Source of the DNA: UBA6544 sp049601975
GTDB lineage: Bacteria; Pseudomonadota; Alphaproteobacteria; UBA8366
Reading direction: 5' to 3'
DNA length: 31,426 nucleotides
Assembly (NCBI GenBank): GCA_049601975.1
Contig: JBMYRC010000039.1
Location: 1 to 31,426 of the forward strand
Position 1 is the stretch's first letter, and each line of letters starts with the position of its first letter. Below, piece after piece: positions 7,682 to 15,384 of this stretch. The notes beneath the pieces are model-generated. The model saw only the letters and a list, made by a program, of their open reading frames with translations. It made no database searches and had not been told where the DNA came from. The position numbers were made by a program, and so were the translations under genes.

Positions 7682-8605
7682 TTAAAGGTTTTCGGCCACG
7701 CGACGCAGCAAGCATTCGACAATTTCTTCGCCCGCGTCCTCTTGGCAGAAATGCCCAGCGCGTTCGATGGCGTCGAACGTGGCGTCAGGAATCATCCTGG
7801 ACCACTCCTCGCCCCAAGCAGAAGTAAAAATAGGATCAGCGTCACCAAATATAACGTTCACCGGTCCCGACCAACTCTTCAGCTCTTCAAATGCCGCCGC
7901 CTGCCGGTCCGCCGCACCGGCTTCCGGTTCCGCGAACGGAATGCACCAGGGGAAACGTCTCGCTCCAGCTTTCGAGGGAATGCTGCCCTCAAAGGGCGCT
8001 TCGTATGCACGCTCCAAGGCGACCGGATCATCCACCGGCCGGGCCGATGTTCTGCGAACGATTGGGCCACATGGTAAATCATGACGGGTCCAAGCCAACC
8101 AATGGCGGTTGATCGCCGCGTCGCGCCAAGCCTTTATCGCGGGCGAATAATTATAACCCTCGTGATGTAGCCAGGTATTTAAAATAACGAGACGCGAAAC
8201 CCGCTCCGACATTGCCACCGCGTTGATAAGCCCGATAGGACCACCCCAGTCCTGCATGAAAATCGTCATGTTGCGCAGATCGAGCTGCTCAATAAATCCC
8301 GCCAATCGCTCGATATGGCGGTCAATGACGTACCATTTGTCGTCGGTGATCTTATCGCTACGCCCGAACCCGATATGGTCCGGCGCCACGCAACGATAAC
8401 CGGCGGAGAGCAGTGGAGGGATCATCTTGCGATATAGATAGCACCAGGTCGGCTCCCCATGCAGCAACAGAGCCACAGGCGCATCGCGCGGACCTTCATC
8501 AATATAGTGCGTCCTCAGTCCGTCCCATTCGAGGTAGCGGGGCTCGAAGGGAAAATCCCGCAATCCCTCAAAGGCGCTGTCAGGCGTGCGATAGACATGG
8601 TTCAT
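7682..8605 (-). CDS. Alpha/beta-hydrolase resembling haloalkane dehalogenase (subfamily I)
   Basis: This 307-residue protein has the size and motif order of DhlA-like haloalkane dehalogenases, which hydrolyse a carbon-halogen bond to an alcohol. Visible are the oxyanion segment HGEP (49-52), the nucleophile elbow QDWGG with Asp119 followed by halide-binding-type Trp120, the acid Asp257 in FGDADPIF and the base His285 in AGHFCQED. The cap domain carries tryptophans (160, 169), one of which may be the second halide ligand. An Asp rather than Ser nucleophile rules out an ordinary esterase; epoxide hydrolase or fluoroacetate dehalogenase activity remains possible. An AAGGA site precedes the ATG at 8605, and the CMD-family gene follows after 12 bases. 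Confidence 0.82.
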   Translation of the reverse strand: MNHVYRTPDSAFEGLRDFPFEPRYLEWDGLRTHYIDEGPRDAPVALLLHGEPTWCYLYRKMIPPLLSAGYRCVAPDHIGFGRSDKITDDKWYVIDRHIERLAGFIEQLDLRNMTIFMQDWGGPIGLINAVAMSERVSRLVILNTWLHHEGYNYSPAIKAWRDAAINRHWLAWTRHDLPCGPIVRRTSARPVDDPVALERAYEAPFEGSIPSKAGARRFPWCIPFAEPEAGAADRQAAAFEELKSWSGPVNVIFGDADPIFTSAWGEEWSRMIPDATFDAIERAGHFCQEDAGEEIVECLLRRVAENL

Positions 8606-8686
8606 AGGAACCGATCCTTGCTTCGATTCTGGTCAGTTTGACACAATTACTGTTTCGGAGAACTTGGAGTGGTAGCTCGCCGTCTA

Positions 8687-8857
8687 CTATTTCCTATCGC
8701 CCGGAAGCCTTCGAGTCTCCGGAAACAGCCAAACGGCAATAATCATCATCGCGCCCAATAGCGGGATTACCATCCCGCCCTGCACGCCAAATGAATAGGC
8801 GGCCCAGGCGACTAGGCCGACCATCACCGATATGATGAGTTTCAAATAGGCGGGCAT
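8687..8857 (-). CDS. Small two-helix membrane protein
   Basis: A 56-residue frame (MPAYLKLIISVMVGLVAWAA onward) starts at an ATG three bases after the TAG stop of the fatty-acid-hydroxylase-type gene. It has two hydrophobic segments, residues 5-24 and about 28-46, joined by a short glycine-rich turn, and a charged C-terminal tail (PETRRLPGDRK). The composition and near-contact with the upstream stop suggest a real, translationally coupled gene. I recognise no family. By position it may be a partner of the membrane hydroxylase, but that is inference. Confidence 0.6.
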   Translation of the reverse strand: MPAYLKLIISVMVGLVAWAAYSFGVQGGMVIPLLGAMMIIAVWLFPETRRLPGDRK

Positions 8858-8860
8858 TGC

Positions 8861-9631
8861 CTAATGCGCACCCATCGGATGCGACGCCGCTTCAATCGGC
8901 GTCTTAGGCGTGCCCCGCAAATCCTTCTTAAGATGCTTTGTGCTGTAGCCATTGAACAGGTGGCCCAACAATCCCCGGTCCAAATCCGACGTCCCGAACA
9001 TCCAATCCGAGATCGGAAAGGTCAGGTTCATATTCACTTCCATCATCAGGCGTGAGTTGTGATGCGCAGTGTGATGACGGCGCAGTGTGTTAACGAAGGG
9101 GCAATAACGCACGAACCAGTTTTCGTCGACATGGCAGCAGAAATGCATGAACTCATAAGTGATATACATGCCGGTCGTCGTCGAAATCAGCAGCCAACCG
9201 ACATTCGGAGAGACGATATATCCCAATACCAAGGCGCCTGGCGCCGACATCAAGATAAACACTACAAGCGCATACGGCGGGAAGAACGTTACCCGCCAAT
9301 CTTTTTGATCGCGGAACCGCATTTCGGAATCTGAGAAAAATTGATGATGATTGAGCGTATGCCGCTCATAGATCGGGCGCAGCCCTTTAACTTGGATCGG
9401 CCGATGCATAATGTGCGTGTGCAAGTACCACTCAAACATATTGCAAATCACGATCACCACGGGAATCGTCAACCATTCCCACCACACTACATTGCCGATG
9501 TTCTGGGTATAGATGTACATCGCGGTCAGACCGATCGCATAAATCACCGCAACATGCAGGTAACCGCTATACCAACCGGCAATCCGGGAGCGGTATTCTT
9601 GCCTGAAATTCGATTGTTTTTCACTTATCAT
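8861..9631 (-). CDS. Sterol desaturase/fatty acid hydroxylase family membrane protein
   Basis: A 256-residue integral membrane protein of the di-iron fatty acid hydroxylase superfamily. The clustered histidines that bind the di-iron centre are present: H71, H73 and H76 (HTHIMHRP), H91, H95 and H96 (HTLNHHQFF), H163 and H167 (HFCCH), and H186, H187, H190 and H191 (RRHHTAHH). Membrane helices surround these boxes (about 22-42, 52-70, 117-137, 144-160). Members hydroxylate or desaturate lipids, carotenoids and sterols using oxygen. The start at 9631 has GGAGG upstream. A small membrane protein gene follows after three bases. The substrate is not evident from the sequence. Confidence 0.88.
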   Translation of the reverse strand: MISEKQSNFRQEYRSRIAGWYSGYLHVAVIYAIGLTAMYIYTQNIGNVVWWEWLTIPVVIVICNMFEWYLHTHIMHRPIQVKGLRPIYERHTLNHHQFFSDSEMRFRDQKDWRVTFFPPYALVVFILMSAPGALVLGYIVSPNVGWLLISTTTGMYITYEFMHFCCHVDENWFVRYCPFVNTLRRHHTAHHNSRLMMEVNMNLTFPISDWMFGTSDLDRGLLGHLFNGYSTKHLKKDLRGTPKTPIEAASHPMGAH

Positions 9632-9668
9632 GCCTCAATCCTCCGTAGCGCCTGCAAACGGCGTCTGT

Positions 9669-9956
9669 CTATCCGTTAAGGGCCTTATCTATATCATCGC
9701 TCGTCAGCGTCCAATCGTTGTCCATATTCGCGACAATGTCGCGCATGAAACCCTCGCAATTCTCGATGGCCTTCGCCCCAACACCCAAATGGTCGACCAA
9801 AATCGCCAAGGCCAATTGCGATGGCTCGGCGCCTTCATAGGTCCACTCGAACCCCCACTTAGTGAATTGCTTAACACCATAGGCCTCGTCGAGCGGTTGG
9901 CCGTCGACCGTCACCTTCAAACCATCGATTGTTCGCACGCCAACGTATGTTTTCAT
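9669..9956 (-). CDS. DUF6166-type small protein
   Basis: This 95-residue protein fits the pattern of DUF6166 as I remember it: an N-terminal YVGVRT, a central FEWTYEGAEPSQLALAILVDHLG, a later segment with FMRDIVANM, and a C-terminal WTLTSDDIDKAL. The role of this family is unknown. It is soluble, acidic and free of membrane segments. Its Shine-Dalgarno is weak. It lies 37 bases upstream of the membrane hydroxylase on the same strand, so co-transcription is possible, but no functional link is evident. Confidence 0.7.
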   Translation of the reverse strand: MKTYVGVRTIDGLKVTVDGQPLDEAYGVKQFTKWGFEWTYEGAEPSQLALAILVDHLGVGAKAIENCEGFMRDIVANMDNDWTLTSDDIDKALNG

Positions 9957-10049
9957 TCTTGTATCGCCCCGGTTTCTCCAGGTGCTACTAGACCTGATAT
10001 ATCATACAAGGCGCTATCCTAGCGCGTCAAAGAAACTGCATCTCAACGC

Positions 10050-10066
10050 CGCGACGAAGAGTCGCG
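10050..10066 (-). terminator. Weak hairpin after the PhyH gene
   Basis: CGCGAC (10050-10055) and GTCGCG (10061-10066) form a perfect 6-bp stem with a GAAGA loop, about 17 bases past the PhyH stop on the minus strand. The T-run lies before rather than after the stem, so intrinsic termination is doubtful. Confidence 0.25.
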
Positions 10067-10082
10067 AGATAAAAACCGACGC

Positions 10083-10925
10083 TCAATAGCGCTTCCGTTG
10101 ATCCGTCTCGGCACCTTCATAGAGCACGCGCCGCTTTATCTCCGAATCTCGGCGGCAGGCGGCAAAATCGTCTTCGTGGAGCCACCCTTTAGGGGGCCCC
10201 GAAACCGTAAAATTACCGAACTTATCTTCACCGCTCACCTGCGTTACTAGGGATTTATCCCCAGTCCGCTGTTTCATCGACGGCTTGATATAGCGGATGG
10301 CGGTGCCGATGCGCCGGTCGTCCGTCTTGTTCGGTCCGGACGCATGGAACAAATGACCGTGATGCAGCGATGCCTGCCCTGTCTTCAGAACCACATCGGC
10401 ACCGTCGCTGTCATCGACTTCAACGGCGATCTCCTGCCCTCGTGTCAGCAGGTTATTCTCGTCGAACGTATCCTTGTGCGCCACCAACTGCTTCTTATGA
10501 CTGCCGGGCACGAAGCGCATGCAGCCGCTCTCCAAATTTGCCGGCGACAAGGCGACCCACGCCGTCACCTCCTCGACATCGTCCAAACCCCAATAGGTCA
10601 AATCCTGATGCCAAGAGACGACCTTCGAGGTATTGGCTTCCTTAACAAACAATCCCGAACTCCAAACCATCAAATCGGGTCCAAGGATTGGCCTCACCGC
10701 CGCGATTAGGTTCGAGTTCCGGATCAGCATATCGAAGGAGGGGATCAAATTGCTGGGATATGAACGGACGAGCGAGAGGTTCTCCGAGTCGTCGGCGCAT
10801 TCCGCTTCCGCCCGCTCCAAATCGGCCCGCACGGCTTCGGCCTCCGCCGGATCGACCACATCGATGGGAAACACAAACCCATCGCGATCATAGGTCTCCG
10901 CTATCGTATCCAATGCTGCGCTCAC
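10083..10925 (-). CDS. Phytanoyl-CoA dioxygenase (PhyH) family protein
   Basis: A 280-residue Fe(II)/2-oxoglutarate dioxygenase of the PhyH family. The iron triad is visible as H106 and D108 in SWHQDLTYW and H194 in HGHLFHASGPN, with Arg near 205-206 placed to bind 2-oxoglutarate. The middle part has the family phrase TAWVALSPANLESGCMRFVPGSH. The start is a GTG at 10925 preceded by GGAAGGGATGAAAG. Bacterial PhyH members hydroxylate many substrates, including ectoine, phosphonates and halogenated compounds, so the name does not define the reaction. It is separated from the next upstream gene by about 130 bases. Confidence 0.88.
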   Translation of the reverse strand: MSAALDTIAETYDRDGFVFPIDVVDPAEAEAVRADLERAEAECADDSENLSLVRSYPSNLIPSFDMLIRNSNLIAAVRPILGPDLMVWSSGLFVKEANTSKVVSWHQDLTYWGLDDVEEVTAWVALSPANLESGCMRFVPGSHKKQLVAHKDTFDENNLLTRGQEIAVEVDDSDGADVVLKTGQASLHHGHLFHASGPNKTDDRRIGTAIRYIKPSMKQRTGDKSLVTQVSGEDKFGNFTVSGPPKGWLHEDDFAACRRDSEIKRRVLYEGAETDQRKRY

Positions 10926-11059
10926 CTTTCATCCCTTCCGATTTTCACTGCGTCTACCAGAGCCGCTATCGTCGCCGCGCGCGCCGTTATCTCTATGCTA
11001 TAAGGGAGTCTATACGGCACAAGCATACCCGCAATGATCAAAATTGTCACAACCTCGGA

Positions 11060-11710
11060 TCAATCTTGATCGACCAACCCCGCCCCCGCTTCCGTCAATC
11101 TGGATTGTTCCGATCCAGCAACCAAACATTGCTCCGCGTATCCTAATAATACGGACCAATCCTCACCATCGATGTCAAACGCACTGATCGGGGGCAAGAC
11201 GAGGCTCGGCTCGAAACCAGCAATGGCAGTCAGCTTCAGGTTGCTGGGGTTTTGAAAACCTTCAATCCCAGCATTTTCGTATCGCAATTGCCCAACCTTA
11301 CTAGAGACCCGCACTTTCTTCGTCCCCAAACCTTCAAGCTCGACGTCGAGACCTCTTGCCAGCAAAGACATCAATACGATTACCGGAACATCGACACTCT
11401 CTGCGAGCAACTGATCTGTTCCCGCGGCAAGAGCATCACATATCGCCGAGGCCACAATGATCGCGGAAAGCTGCGTCTCGGGTTGAGTTGGCGCGAATAC
11501 GCCACCACGCGCGCGCGCTTTATCATATGCGCTAGACCGGCCCAAAGAGACGTTATCAAAGGCAGCCGCAAAAATCGGTGCGGGGTCAACATCGTGCCGG
11601 AGCATGCTGAGAGCGGACCGCCCCGCTTCGACACCACAACCGACCCCAAGTCCAAGACCAATCATCGCTTTTTGAAGCGTCGATTCGATTTCGGATGCGG
11701 ATACGTACAT
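11060..11710 (-). CDS. DUF3726-like protein
   Basis: A 216-residue protein whose start (MYVSASEIESTLQKAMIGLG followed by a GxGxEAGR-like stretch) resembles DUF3726 proteins of proteobacteria, assigned from memory. No catalytic motif or membrane segment is evident. The ATG at 11710 overlaps the stop of the preceding gene by one base (TGATG) and has GGGGAGGAAGAG upstream, which decides this start over an in-frame one at 11743. The tight coupling to the 560-residue unknown protein suggests that the two act together. The function is unknown. Confidence 0.7.
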   Translation of the reverse strand: MYVSASEIESTLQKAMIGLGLGVGCGVEAGRSALSMLRHDVDPAPIFAAAFDNVSLGRSSAYDKARARGGVFAPTQPETQLSAIIVASAICDALAAGTDQLLAESVDVPVIVLMSLLARGLDVELEGLGTKKVRVSSKVGQLRYENAGIEGFQNPSNLKLTAIAGFEPSLVLPPISAFDIDGEDWSVLLGYAEQCLVAGSEQSRLTEAGAGLVDQD

Positions 11711-13392
11711 CACTCTTCCTCCCCAAGTGAAGGGAAACACCAATCGTCGGCTTCATCCAATTCATCCGCCAATGGCGCGCCTTGGTACATGGTGATCCGT
11801 GTCCAAAGATCCGACTTCGGGTCAAATTTCGTGGCGCCGAAATACGCCAGCTTGGCCCGCAACAGGTCGATCGGACGACAAGATTCTCCGATCAAATTTC
11901 CACGGATCTCCGCATAGGGATGAGAGGACGCAACCTGCACCCGGTTCACGATGTAACGAAACTCTGGATGCTCGAGCAGGAAGGCCGCGATGGTAAGCGT
12001 CGCGTCTTCCGCCGATAGTGCCGCTTGTAGCTGTTGGACATCGCGTGCAATGGCAACATTCATCGCTTGAATGTCGGTAATCTCATGGCGCTGCTCACCG
12101 CGTCGCGGTTCCAGTTTTTCTTCCGAATAATACCAGACATATCGGTTGGTTGACGCATCATGGAAATTATATGTTGACACCCAATCATAGGAAGCGGATA
12201 GGATTTGATTGAGCGTCCCCACCGTCATCGTTGCATTGACAAACGGCAACGGGTCCGCGGACAGCTCTTCGGTCAACTCGTCCACCAGTTCGGGGTAGGG
12301 CTCGAGGAGCAATGAGACCAACAGCTCCTGGCCTTCCAACGAGAAACCTACCGCAGCCCGGCAAAATAAATCATCCCAGGGTCGAGCGCTGCCATCGAGC
12401 ATCGTCAGCCATTCGCTGATTTGTCGTATTTCCGAGCGAAGCACTTTAATTCGGCTGGCTTGAATTTCGTCATCAACTTGCCACTCGTCGACATGTTCTC
12501 GCGCGCGTGCGAGGGCCTTTTGAAATAGCTCGATGCGCTCCTGTTCTACCGACGAAACCGAGCAGACGCGGGCCAACGCCGTCTCCCGCGCCGCAAACCA
12601 GTTGTGGATCAATACCGGGTGGCTGACGAGGAACGGCGCCATGCCCAATCCCGTCGCATTACCGATCCCAAGATAGCGCTTCAGCCTGCGCTCCAGTGTC
12701 GTGTAGCGTGACAAATTTTTTCTTTTGGCAACATGTTCCACCAGGTCGAACGTGAAGCAGCGAATGAGATAGACCGCGAGCATTTCAGCCTGAAACGGCC
12801 CCGTAAGCTCTGAACGATCCGAATAGCCCCGCCGATCCGCCAAGCCGAACTTGCCGTTGCCGTAAACCGCCGTCGTGCGCATTAGATAGCCGATCTCTCG
12901 CAGCAGGCTCCGGTCCGGCTGCCGGCCCTCGGCGAGACGCTCGCTCACATGAGTGAAAAGGCGCACGCTCTTATTTGCCCGACTCAGAACCAATTCCTTC
13001 GCGCTGTATCGGCCCGCTTCCTGACGCGGCGCTTCTGCCGCCAACCGGGCGATATCATCGCGAGTCGGAATACCGTCATACAGGATGAAGGCCGCGTCCC
13101 AGGCCTCCGCGATGACGCGGTCGGTTCGCGCCGCCGGATCCAAAAACTGAGAATAGGCGATCAAACTATAGTGGCGCGACGGCGTCTCGACCGTGTAGAG
13201 CGCCGTTCCGTATCCCTCATCGTCCAAATCGAATCTGGGCCGCGTGATCCGCCAGTTCTCATTCCTCATGCGGCGGAGCAAAATTCGCAAAAAACTCAAG
13301 CGCGTCTGAAAGGCAGCCCCCATTCGGTCAAGGCGCATGACCTCTTCCGGCGGTCGCACGCCGATATCGTCGGGTGTAGCGCCTTCACTCAC
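11710..13392 (-). CDS. Conserved protein of unknown function (560 residues)
   Basis: I do not recognise a named family. The protein is soluble and largely helical in appearance, with no signal peptide or membrane helix. Several motif-like stretches look conserved in character: YGNGKFGLADR (177-187), GPFQAEMLAVYLIRCFTFDL (198-217), RYLGIGNATGLGMAPFLVSH (239-258) and an aromatic TYNFHDASTNRYVWYYSEEK (407-426). A charged helical region lies between about 283 and 330. The GTG at 13392 forms a 4-base GTGA overlap with the methyltransferase stop and follows AAAAGG; a TTG at 13416 is also open. The next gene, DUF3726-like, overlaps its stop. The gene order implies a role linked to the methyltransferase. 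Confidence 0.75.
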   Translation of the reverse strand: MSEGATPDDIGVRPPEEVMRLDRMGAAFQTRLSFLRILLRRMRNENWRITRPRFDLDDEGYGTALYTVETPSRHYSLIAYSQFLDPAARTDRVIAEAWDAAFILYDGIPTRDDIARLAAEAPRQEAGRYSAKELVLSRANKSVRLFTHVSERLAEGRQPDRSLLREIGYLMRTTAVYGNGKFGLADRRGYSDRSELTGPFQAEMLAVYLIRCFTFDLVEHVAKRKNLSRYTTLERRLKRYLGIGNATGLGMAPFLVSHPVLIHNWFAARETALARVCSVSSVEQERIELFQKALARAREHVDEWQVDDEIQASRIKVLRSEIRQISEWLTMLDGSARPWDDLFCRAAVGFSLEGQELLVSLLLEPYPELVDELTEELSADPLPFVNATMTVGTLNQILSASYDWVSTYNFHDASTNRYVWYYSEEKLEPRRGEQRHEITDIQAMNVAIARDVQQLQAALSAEDATLTIAAFLLEHPEFRYIVNRVQVASSHPYAEIRGNLIGESCRPIDLLRAKLAYFGATKFDPKSDLWTRITMYQGAPLADELDEADDWCFPSLGEEE

Positions 13393-14495
13393 ACCTTTTC
13401 GACGATCAGATAGCAATGAACGTAATCCATCGCATGACCGGCCGGGTTTTCACGGACGCGGGCTTCATAGGTGTCGAAATAACGATCGAGAATTTCCTGA
13501 CATTCTTCGGTCGGCCGCGCCTCAGAGAGACCGGCGGCGAATGTCGTCTCGGCCCACGACCGCAGCGTCGGTATATATTCGCGGGCGAATTTCGCCGCGT
13601 CGCCGTGATCGCGAAAATCAACGTCATATGGGCATTCCACCACTCGGGTTTCCACATGTTCCATGCGCAATCCCGCGCGATAGACGGGATTGTCTTCCGA
13701 CAGAAACGGTGCCGTGAATTGCTCCACCGTCCGATAGGATTGCGGGAAGTTGGTATTCCGATACTCCTCCGCCGTGATCGTGCCATTGTCCCGGAATTCA
13801 GCCCAAATCTCGCTGAATGTGTCGAACATACTGACACCACCGGTGGAGCCCAGATAGCGGCCTTCCTCATCGATACCAAAGTTGAATAGAGCGAGCTTAC
13901 CGCCGACCGCGAGATCGCTTGCTCGATTGGTCAACATGCTCTCCCAATCGACGCGGCCCTGTTCCACATAGGCGTCTCGCTCCACCCCTTCCGCACCCAC
14001 CATATGAACGTGGTTCTCGATCGTGCATGGCTTCTTGCTAATATAGTGAGATGCGGTAGCGGAGAAACCTAGATTCAGAGTCCCTGGTGGGAACATCGGT
14101 TTATGGAATGAGGTCGCCGATGCAAAAACATAAAGATTATCGATATCGTCGACATAGGTTTCCACGTCGGTCTCGCCGTAGATATTGCGGAACACCTGAC
14201 TGAAGTCGTTCCGTGGCAGGTCCGTATAGACCATTTGGATCGGTCGTGATGGCGCCCGGCGGCGCACTTCACGCAGGACCGTTCCCACCATATCGACCGA
14301 CGTCCCGCCATCGGCACAGCCGGAATCGGCCATCGTGAATGGGTCGGCGATATCGGGAATCTCCATCGAGACCAAGGCCTCCATAATCATCGGCGTCCCA
14401 CCGTCGATGACATCCTTTGCGCCCATTGTGGATTTGGAATAATACCCGCCACCCTTCATCGAGATATGGCGTGTCGATGCCGTTGAATCGGTCAT
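13389..14495 (-). CDS. SABATH-type S-adenosylmethionine methyltransferase
   Basis: A 368-residue protein with the hallmarks of the SABATH carboxyl/N-methyltransferases known mainly from plants (salicylate, jasmonate and caffeine enzymes). Visible are the MKGGGYYSKST start (13-23), the SAM-binding ADSGCADGGTS (56-66), YTDLPRNDF (90-98), the substrate-site LNLGFSATASHYIS (140-153) and WESMLTNRASDLAVGGK (184-200). The length matches the family (about 350-380). An ATG at 14495 with GGGAGGAAACG upstream is preferred over an in-frame start at 14528. It heads a three-gene overlapping unit. The likely product is a methyl ester of a small acid, though the substrate is unknown. Confidence 0.85.
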   Translation of the reverse strand: MTDSTASTRHISMKGGGYYSKSTMGAKDVIDGGTPMIMEALVSMEIPDIADPFTMADSGCADGGTSVDMVGTVLREVRRRAPSRPIQMVYTDLPRNDFSQVFRNIYGETDVETYVDDIDNLYVFASATSFHKPMFPPGTLNLGFSATASHYISKKPCTIENHVHMVGAEGVERDAYVEQGRVDWESMLTNRASDLAVGGKLALFNFGIDEEGRYLGSTGGVSMFDTFSEIWAEFRDNGTITAEEYRNTNFPQSYRTVEQFTAPFLSEDNPVYRAGLRMEHVETRVVECPYDVDFRDHGDAAKFAREYIPTLRSWAETTFAAGLSEARPTEECQEILDRYFDTYEARVRENPAGHAMDYVHCYLIVEKV

Positions 14496-14560
14496 TCGTT
14501 TCCTCCCAATACAAGCCCTTATTGTCATTCCTATGCGCGCGCAAATCCAGCGCGCTTTTG

Positions 14561-15373
14561 CTACTTTCCCTTATAATTGGGCTTGCGGCGTTCGCTAAAG
14601 GCGTTAATGCCTTCGATGTAATCTTCGGTCCACCGCAGCTTCTCATAGGAATGCCCTTCGACATCAAGGGCGACGCTCAACGGGCTATCCAGCGCGGAAT
14701 TCAAGACCCGCTTCAAAGAACGCATGGAGAGAGGCGCCAGCGCATTTAGTTTGGCGGCGTAGTCGACGACCATCTCCGTCAACGCCTCGCCATCGGCCGC
14801 GACATCGGTGATTAGGCCGATATCCTTGCCTTCCGGCGCCGGGACCCGTTTGCCCAGCATTACCATATCCTTGGCGCGGGTCATGCCGATCAATCGCACG
14901 ACGCGGGCGCTGCCACCGGAGCCCGGCATTTGACCGATGGCGGATTCCGGCAGACCGACCAGCGTGTCTTCCGTCGCGAACCGAAAATCACACGCAAGGC
15001 AAAGCTCGAACCCGACCCCGAACGCGTACTTCTCGATAGCGGCGATTACCGGCTTCGAGCACCGTTCCGGCGCGCCTATATTGTCGGCGAGGTCGGACAT
15101 TTTTGTCTTCGGAATGTCCGGAAAGCGTTTCACATCTCCGCCAGAGCTGAAGACATCGTTGGCGCCCCGAATAACAATCACGCCAACGTCGTCATCTTCG
15201 TCGAAAGCCTCGATGATGGCGCGAATCTGCGCCCTTCCCTTGAATGAGACGATATTGAGGGGGGCACGGTCTAAAGTCAGATAACCGATTTTGCGCTCCG
15301 CATCGACCTCGATCCACAATCCGTCTAAATCGCGCAGGATATCGCCGCGCCGCGCCGCATAATCTCGTTCCAT
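14561..15373 (-). CDS. Enoyl-CoA hydratase/isomerase (crotonase) family protein
   Basis: A 270-residue crotonase-fold protein that acts on a CoA thioester. The oxyanion-hole phrase SSGGDVKRFPD, the FGVGFELCLACDFRFATE segment carrying one candidate catalytic Glu and LPESAIGQMPGSGGSARVVR carrying the second are all present, so hydratase-type chemistry is possible, though the family also includes isomerases and hydrolases. The ATG at 15373 has GAGGAAAG upstream. It lies 11 bases after the acyl-CoA ligase gene in the same operon and probably processes the thioester made by that ligase. It should not be confused with the crotonase fragment near 26900, which is broken. Confidence 0.9.
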   Translation of the reverse strand: MERDYAARRGDILRDLDGLWIEVDAERKIGYLTLDRAPLNIVSFKGRAQIRAIIEAFDEDDDVGVIVIRGANDVFSSGGDVKRFPDIPKTKMSDLADNIGAPERCSKPVIAAIEKYAFGVGFELCLACDFRFATEDTLVGLPESAIGQMPGSGGSARVVRLIGMTRAKDMVMLGKRVPAPEGKDIGLITDVAADGEALTEMVVDYAAKLNALAPLSMRSLKRVLNSALDSPLSVALDVEGHSYEKLRWTEDYIEGINAFSERRKPNYKGK

Positions 15374-15384
15374 CTCGTCTTTCC

